Shown: positions 34,601-38,249 of the stretch, piece by piece
Position numbering within the stretch: the stretch's first letter is position 1
Layout of the letters: each line of letters begins with the position of its first letter
Assembly (NCBI GenBank): GCA_944359725.1
Contig: CALVSY010000014.1
Coordinates: forward strand, 1 to 38,249
Direction of reading: 5' to 3'
Source of the DNA: an uncultured Bacilli bacterium
GTDB taxonomy: Bacteria; Bacillota_I; Bacilli_A; RF39; UBA660
Length of the DNA stretch: 38,249 bases
Notes under the pieces: model-generated
What the model was told of the DNA's origin: nothing
Database searches by the model: none
The model's input: the letters and a program-made list of their open reading frames with translations, nothing else
Program-made: the position numbers and the translations under genes

Positions 34601-36214
34601 TTCTTCATCACTATATTTATTAACCGTTTTTACCGAAATTTGATCAGTAGAAATAGTAGGTAAATCATCAACTACTATTATTGTTCTTGTGATTTTTTCA
34701 TCACTATCATTTATTGTATATTCTTGTCTATAAGTACCAGTATTTAAAGGCATGGACGTTGACAAAATCTCCTCATCACTATCAGCTTTATAATACTTAA
34801 CAGAATAATCAAGTAAGCTAGATGCTTTTTCTGCTGTTTCTCTATTATAAAGTCCGTCATCACTAAAAATACTATATTTTTTTATATAAACCGTTTTAGC
34901 TCCAATTAATGAATATGAGCTATTTTGAGGTTCAACTACGTTTACCTTCCTTTTAAAAGTTACGTTAGATTTATTATTTAGTTTAACATTATAATTAATT
35001 TCATAACTTCCTATTTCATTTAATTTAATCTCATTACCTTGAACTTCTTGACCATCTTTATAAACTGTTTCTTTAATATCGCTGCTAGATGAACCATTTA
35101 CCGTTATTCTAGAATCATCTAATTCTTCTCTAAACGTTGCATCACTACTTTCAGGATACTTTTCTATTTCAACATTAGTATCTCCAACAAACTTAGCGCT
35201 TGGCGCAACGTTTTGAGTATCAACGGTTCCTTCTGTAGCATCAGACGAAGGTGTTCTACTAAAAGATGTGATTTTACCAGATGTTGAACTTAAATCCGGC
35301 AACACATCAGACGCGAAATAATGCCTTGATTCATTATTTATACCAAAATAATTTCCATCAAACTCACCATTAAAATTAGTTTCATTCTTCGTATACAAAG
35401 TTAAATACTCAGGTTTTGTTCCTTGCTCTGCTGTTAATAATAAATCAGCCGACGTTTTTAAATGAGCTCCTTTTAATGAAACCGTTTCCTCATCTGAATC
35501 AATATTAACGCCAAGCAATATACCAAATCTTACGTTTCTATCGTTAGACCCTTCTATTTTTCTAGCAACGCCAGACTTAACAACTGGTGTTAATTCATAT
35601 TCTTTGTCATAAGTTGTTTTTACACTTTTAACATCATTTACAGGAACTACTGATGCGTTTTTACCTCCTTGAATACTTATGGTTGGAGTTATTGTAGTAT
35701 CTTTATTAGCATTTAAAATAGACAAGGTAAATAATTGACTTTGACCAGAACATACGTTAACCGGAGAAATTTTAACAGTTAACGTTTTTCCGTCCTTTGA
35801 AATATCTGAAGAGGCATTTTCATCAGCACCTAACCATTTAACGTTATTTGTATCAACGTTATCAGGTAATTTTGCAATAATTGTTACTTCATCAGCTTGA
35901 TACACATTTCCTTCATTTTGACATTGATTTTGATCTTGCAAAGTAAAATGAAGTGTGTATGTTACCTTGGTAAAATTAGGTGCAACACCATCATCACCTT
36001 CGGTTGAAACACTTAAATTATCAACTCTTGCAGTTGCGTTGCTAATTGTCTCATTAGTTGCTGCTCTTACAACTAACGCAATTATAAGCGATAATAAAAA
36101 TATTCCGATTGCTGCTGATATATATTTATGTTCACCAATAAAATTAAGAATTCTAATTCTAGTAATTAAAAACCAATCCTTAATTTTTGTTTTTGTATTT
36201 GTATCTGCGTTCAC
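31673..36214 (-). CDS. Giant surface protein with Ig-like and SdrD-B domains, N-terminal membrane anchor
   Basis: The predicted surface protein of 1513 residues starts at GTG 36214 (GGAGGT 8 bases upstream). A basic stretch (KIKDWFLITRIRILNFIGEH) precedes one strong membrane helix (about residues 34-54), which may act as an uncleaved signal anchor. The body is Asn/Ser/Thr/Asp rich with many beta domains: an Ig-like domain with NGSSSSDIKETVYKDGQEV and GSYEINYNV, several domain-of-unknown-function-11-like blocks, and near residue 1200 an SdrD-B domain (ITGVVWEDFNVDGIMDDDE, DGVYSFSALEEGNYYIVAKF). An acidic linker (TTTDDDTNDDPQEDDQ) and a final DUF11-like domain follow. The C-terminus VLGGND has no membrane helix or sortase signal. 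Stop and start overlap with the adhesin gene, so the two act together. Confidence 0.8.
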   Translation of the reverse strand: MNADTNTKTKIKDWFLITRIRILNFIGEHKYISAAIGIFLLSLIIALVVRAATNETISNATARVDNLSVSTEGDDGVAPNFTKVTYTLHFTLQDQNQCQNEGNVYQADEVTIIAKLPDNVDTNNVKWLGADENASSDISKDGKTLTVKISPVNVCSGQSQLFTLSILNANKDTTITPTISIQGGKNASVVPVNDVKSVKTTYDKEYELTPVVKSGVARKIEGSNDRNVRFGILLGVNIDSDEETVSLKGAHLKTSADLLLTAEQGTKPEYLTLYTKNETNFNGEFDGNYFGINNESRHYFASDVLPDLSSTSGKITSFSRTPSSDATEGTVDTQNVAPSAKFVGDTNVEIEKYPESSDATFREELDDSRITVNGSSSSDIKETVYKDGQEVQGNEIKLNEIGSYEINYNVKLNNKSNVTFKRKVNVVEPQNSSYSLIGAKTVYIKKYSIFSDDGLYNRETAEKASSLLDYSVKYYKADSDEEILSTSMPLNTGTYRQEYTINDSDEKITRTIIVVDDLPTISTDQISVKTVNKYSDEEVTDHKISVNNNEVTCNGDNNCSYKKEDDGSYLYTINRSNDNYVVEIIRDINNLPSQYKLSINNILPTDYVNRTSDGFYAVGAYYVTVKSTRTESETGDINVKLSAKLGDKTSSASVENKEFASGYETTSLTSTMYVVENSQNVAVDSSDKNGLYGNYYTAAMGEEVTLMSRFEYGNDADNNISELNINIPVNKNLIPISYSENVSENSYFYIRATYNNSVIDALPNFTIQYCDASGKCFAPEEFDSSSQVVDHINITIKPSEDGNFKIRAGTLIEIGTKYKVKTYSATDPEASDLANLKFNSSATFTWKNGSENFEKTSSTPDVYITPYKSRATVNIGKTDDYSSADVVILDASKNDNYTVFTTLDVVSPAMNISSNIFGYNRLENFVVQFTLPEGINYVYNNNYEMEPSISYNNENTILTYTYTSVEPNSWIEPIYFDFNVDVTSISGDFEIAVSAGNTSGTDTSIRNDLSSINKYKTKTKKIRIENTEPVSYGQYIYSNDRYISNINKGDSFDFSTKLFNNAIPSDNDVSDVNVYTVLPYTDEVNGSSYTGSLQLENLPSNAMCTADDPSLVTSENLKDQVKWSSCNDFKTSDGKYSGLTAFKVSYDTLGVQQPATTTIKVNTINNDADDVYTFKSYLEYKNKNGTSSGYKNFKDIQIVVISKQITGVVWEDFNVDGIMDDDEKKIDAVTLELYDSNDNLINTTSPNKDGVYSFSALEEGNYYIVAKFNTEKYGATGQPSEDFYDKTRLSAFKEVPLETTTDDDTNDDPQEDDQASDDSSSVADENDDQVNDDGETEQTPQIKTIIKTDIINVNSETRIIRNINLGLSLKKVFELKVNKYITKAEVTNAFGVVTNKEYGNVKLAKLDVKDINNVNIKVIYTIEIQNVKYYPGYATLITEEIPDGMSFNPNYSENKGWVVNGDGTLSNTTLSDQIIEENEKKYLTVAFDITRKEAGSFVNFVSVDELQVLGGND

Positions 36215-36292
36215 GATAAAATACCTCCATTCTAGTATATACATTTTAATTTAATCATAAATAAAAAGAAAAATCAATAAAAGAACAAAAAA

Positions 36293-36311
36293 AGTTCATA
36301 TATTATGAACT
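36293..36311 (-). terminator. Terminator of yabG-veg
   Basis: A perfect 7-bp stem (36293-36299 with 36305-36311) is followed on the minus strand by TTTTTTTGTTC. The veg stop codon is in the hairpin. Confidence 0.85.
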
Positions 36312-36509
36312 TATTATAACATTATTGATTAATATGTCAGAATAACAAAAACTTTTTACATCCAAACCAGTTTTAAACGTCCAAACGTTTTTATAAGTAT
36401 CAGCTATATAACCTTCATATACCTCATTTTTATTTCTACCAACATCCACGCATATTTTTATTTTTTTGCCCTTTAGGCTTTCTATCTTTTCTTTTATATC
36501 ATCTAACAT
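36303..36509 (-). CDS. veg: Veg family protein
   Basis: Veg is a small conserved Firmicutes protein that, in B. subtilis, influences biofilm matrix genes. The 68-residue protein has the family features: an N-terminal helix (LDDIKEKIESLKGKKI), a central beta part with VDVGRNKNEVYEGYIADTYKN, and the C-terminal SFCYSDILINNVI, which matches the SYSYADILT of B. subtilis Veg. It is slightly shorter than the usual 80 or so residues. Ribosome binding site AAGGAGAAATTA. It follows yabG by 10 bases, the same order as B. subtilis ksgA-yabG-veg. Confidence 0.88.
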   Translation of the reverse strand: MLDDIKEKIESLKGKKIKICVDVGRNKNEVYEGYIADTYKNVWTFKTGLDVKSFCYSDILINNVIISS

Positions 36510-36519
36510 TAATTTCTCC

Positions 36520-37266
36520 TTATCTTGGGTATCCCGTTGTCATAACACCTTTAGTATTAACCCCACCGATACCATCTTTTCCATTGCTTGTTTTTGATAA
36601 TAATTCAAGTAAATCTATGTCTTTATTTTTATCAGATAAGCTAAGTGATAGGGCAATTATCGCAGGATCTAAAGCATGAATGTTAATTTTCTTAGGACTA
36701 GATGCAAAATTAGCTCCTGACTTTATTAACTTATCATAATCAGACTGGCACGCACCTGCTATTACTATTAGCTTATCGTAGTCTTTTTGATATTTACGGC
36801 ATACTTTTACAGCATCTGAAAAATACTTAGAATTATTTCTAACTAACGAATCGTGCCCCGTTATTACAACTATATCAGGATTTATATCTTCTAAGTACTT
36901 TTCGATGTTTGTTGCCATTTGATCTTCTTTTGAATAAACTCCAAACGCAAGTACGTTTGCTTTCTTATAAAACTCAAGACACCTATTTAAGTATTCTTTA
37001 TCACCATCAACATGAAGTATTTTTCCCGGAATATAAAAATAATCACTTCTTTGAAAATCCCTTAGTTTTTCTATTTTTTCATAAAACTGTCGATCATCTT
37101 GCTGCTCGTTATTTGAAACGAGCACCAAATCAGAAATATCACTATCTGCACATAACCTTACGTTAACTCCTTTTAAATACGCAACCCCATCTGCTATTTG
37201 TTCTATTTTAAATATAACGTCATTATCGTGAGATGTCCTAGTTACTAAATCCCCTACTTTAAACAT
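36520..37266 (-). CDS. yabG: Sporulation-specific protease YabG
   Basis: YabG is a cysteine-type protease of family U57 that processes spore coat proteins late in sporulation. The 248-residue protein begins FKVGDLVTRTSHDNDVIFKI, then has ILHVDGDKEYLNRCLEFYKK, DIVVITGHDSLVRNN and VIAGACQSDYDKLIKSGANF with the conserved Cys, and ends GGVNTKGVMTTGYPR. All of these are family signatures. It is somewhat shorter than B. subtilis YabG (about 290). GGGTGATATAA precedes ATG 37266. It lies between rsmA and veg. A sigma-K promoter would be expected but was not identified with confidence. Confidence 0.93.
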   Translation of the reverse strand: MFKVGDLVTRTSHDNDVIFKIEQIADGVAYLKGVNVRLCADSDISDLVLVSNNEQQDDRQFYEKIEKLRDFQRSDYFYIPGKILHVDGDKEYLNRCLEFYKKANVLAFGVYSKEDQMATNIEKYLEDINPDIVVITGHDSLVRNNSKYFSDAVKVCRKYQKDYDKLIVIAGACQSDYDKLIKSGANFASSPKKINIHALDPAIIALSLSLSDKNKDIDLLELLSKTSNGKDGIGGVNTKGVMTTGYPR

Positions 37267-37297
37267 TTATATCACCCAAATAAATATATGCATAAAA

Positions 37298-37321
37298 AAA
37301 CTAAACATGATAGTTTAGTTT
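37298..37321 (-). terminator. rsmA terminator
   Basis: A perfect 9-bp stem (37298-37306 with 37313-37321) with a 6-base loop is followed on the minus strand by TTTTATG. The rsmA stop codon lies in its 5' arm. Confidence 0.85.
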
Positions 37322-38130
37322 AAATTATTTTCAATATCTATAAATTCATCAATCGTTATTTGCTCTGCTCTAAAGTTTACGTTCTTATTATGTTTTTTTA
37401 ACACACTATCTATTTTTTCTATGTCATATGCCTTTAAATTATTCTTTAAGGTCTTTCTTTTTTTAGAAAAAGCATCCCTTACCATTTTAAAAAACAAATC
37501 CTCGTTTTTTAAATCACTTCTTTTTGTTTTCTTAGTAAATATAACTATCGCAGAATCAACGTTCGGTTTTGGATAAAAAACGTTTCTTGAAACTGTAAAT
37601 GCTTTTTTTATATCAAAGTAATAGTTTAAAAATATCGTTAATGAATTATAGGATTTAGTTCCTGGCTTTGCTGAAAAACGATCAGCAACTTCGTTTTGAA
37701 CCATGACGATTATTTTTGATACGTCTATTTTTTCATCTATAAACTTAGTTATTATAGGAGTTGTTATATAATAAGGAAGGTTAGCTACTACGAATAACTT
37801 GTCATATTCATATTTTTTTATATCATCTTTAATGTTTCTGTTTAAAAAGTCATCATAAATAACATTAACGTTATCATTATCTTTTAAAATTTCATCTAGC
37901 GGTTTTTTTAGAGTTTCATCGATTTCGTATCCTAATACGTATTTAGCTTTTAAGGCTAGTTTTTTAGTTAAAGCACCTGCTCCAACACCCACTTCTATTA
38001 CCAATGATTCTTTATTTAAGTTAGATAAGTTTACTATGTTATTTAATATGTTTTGATCGAGCAAAAAGTTTTGACCGAACTTCTTTTTAAATGTAAAATT
38101 GTTACTATTTAATATTTCTTTTGTATTCAT
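37315..38130 (-). CDS. rsmA: 16S rRNA dimethyladenosine transferase RsmA (KsgA)
   Basis: RsmA adds two methyl groups to each of A1518 and A1519 of 16S rRNA, a late step in small-subunit assembly. Visible are FTFKKKFGQNFLLDQNILN (the KKxxGQNFL opening), motif I IEVGVGAGALTKKL, the acidic SAM ligand in LGYEIDE, and the catalytic VANLPYYITTPI. The C-terminal domain with SKKRKTLKNNL is complete. The 271-residue length is normal. AAGAGGTAAATT precedes ATG 38130. A TATAAT hexamer (38154-38149) without a clear -35 could be its promoter. It precedes yabG as in B. subtilis. Confidence 0.96.
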   Translation of the reverse strand: MNTKEILNSNNFTFKKKFGQNFLLDQNILNNIVNLSNLNKESLVIEVGVGAGALTKKLALKAKYVLGYEIDETLKKPLDEILKDNDNVNVIYDDFLNRNIKDDIKKYEYDKLFVVANLPYYITTPIITKFIDEKIDVSKIIVMVQNEVADRFSAKPGTKSYNSLTIFLNYYFDIKKAFTVSRNVFYPKPNVDSAIVIFTKKTKRSDLKNEDLFFKMVRDAFSKKRKTLKNNLKAYDIEKIDSVLKKHNKNVNFRAEQITIDEFIDIENNLN

Positions 38131-38187
38131 AATTTACCTCTTAAAATTATTATACTAAAAAACAAATAAAACGGATGTATAATTTTT

Positions 38188-38226
38188 AGTGTGTGTAACT
38201 AGAAAATAGTTATATGCACTTTTTTT
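38188..38226 (+). terminator. Plus-strand intrinsic terminator with no visible plus-strand gene
   Basis: A 14-bp uninterrupted stem (38188-38201 with 38207-38220) with a 5-base loop is followed directly by TTTTTTC on the plus strand. Three of its pairs are G-T in the plus-strand RNA and would be A-C mismatches in the minus-strand RNA, and there is no T-tract on the minus side. It therefore acts on rightward transcripts, although rsmA to its left runs leftward. Confidence 0.7.
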
Positions 38227-38249
38227 CATAATAAAAGACATATAAGTAT

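Noticed and set aside
29464..36214. Prophage or transposon origin of the surface-protein pair
   Set aside because: No integrase, transposase, terminal repeats or composition change was seen around the two genes.
35955..36254. 99-residue plus-strand frame over the 5' end of the large surface gene
   Set aside because: It is antisense to the signal anchor region, and its hydrophobic look is a reflection of that coding. No promoter or ribosome binding site supports it.
1..38249. CRISPR arrays, tRNA or rRNA genes
   Set aside because: No regularly spaced repeats, cloverleaf-like segments or rRNA motifs were noticed on reading both strands.
1..38249. Mycoplasma-type code with TGA as Trp
   Set aside because: sigH ends in TGA, conserved proteins are full length with TGG as Trp, and no conserved gene is interrupted by TGA.

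Overview
The window is a compact, AT-rich stretch of a bacterial chromosome with about 35 protein genes. All but one (a class A penicillin-binding protein) lie on the minus strand. Gene order matches the region near the origin of Bacillus-type Firmicutes: rsmA-yabG-veg, spoVG, yabP-yabQ-divIC, mrnC-rlmB-sigH-secE-nusG-rplK-rplA-rplJ-rplL, a ybxB-like methyltransferase, rpoB-rpoC, tilS-ftsH, argS-rpoE-prfA and prmC-spoIIR. Genetic code 11 fits: sigH ends in TGA and the conserved proteins stay intact with TGG as Trp. A member of the class Bacilli from one of the AT-rich lineages related to Erysipelotrichia and Mollicutes is the best inference. Sporulation genes (yabG, spoVG, yabP, yabQ, spoIIR, sigH) suggest an endospore former or a recent descendant of one. 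No species can be named from the sequence alone. No rRNA, tRNA, CRISPR array, insertion sequence or prophage was seen.

Layout, reading the minus strand from right to left. (1) 38130-36303: rsmA, then yabG-veg. (2) 36214-29464: two large surface-protein genes, one Ig-like/SdrD-B protein with an N-terminal membrane anchor and one thioester/SpaA-type adhesin with a C-terminal membrane segment. (3) 29390-28192: spoVG, yabP, yabQ, divIC. (4) 28128-26405: mrnC, rlmB, sigH. (5) 26322-23106: secE-nusG and the ribosomal protein genes, with an attenuating L10 leader and two possible L1-type hairpins. (6) 22994-21733: a Fic protein and a methyltransferase, placed with their own promoter and terminator between rplL and rpoB. 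(7) 21590-14323: rpoB-rpoC. (8) 14254-10474: an orphan gene, tilS and ftsH, which meets the convergent PBP gene (8503-10470, plus strand) at a shared bidirectional terminator. (9) 8383-4884: DUF1934 gene, argS, rpoE, prfA. (10) 4824-69: a large unknown protein, a phosphatase-superfamily protein, prmC, spoIIR and an MntP-family membrane protein.

Most transcription units are separated by short hairpin terminators that contain the upstream stop codon, often followed at once by a sigma-A type promoter. The points most worth a second look are: Asn at the rifampicin-contact position of RpoB (His526 in E. coli); Thr at Pro26 of L11; the Fic gene inside the rpo cluster; a TilS P-loop reading SFGPDS; an ArgRS HIGH motif reading HLGT; an FtsH with a HeH/Rho-N-like tail; a membrane protein gene that seems to start at a non-AUG codon; a terminator hairpin on the plus strand beside rsmA with no visible gene; and the two-gene surface adhesin locus without a recognisable sortase signal.
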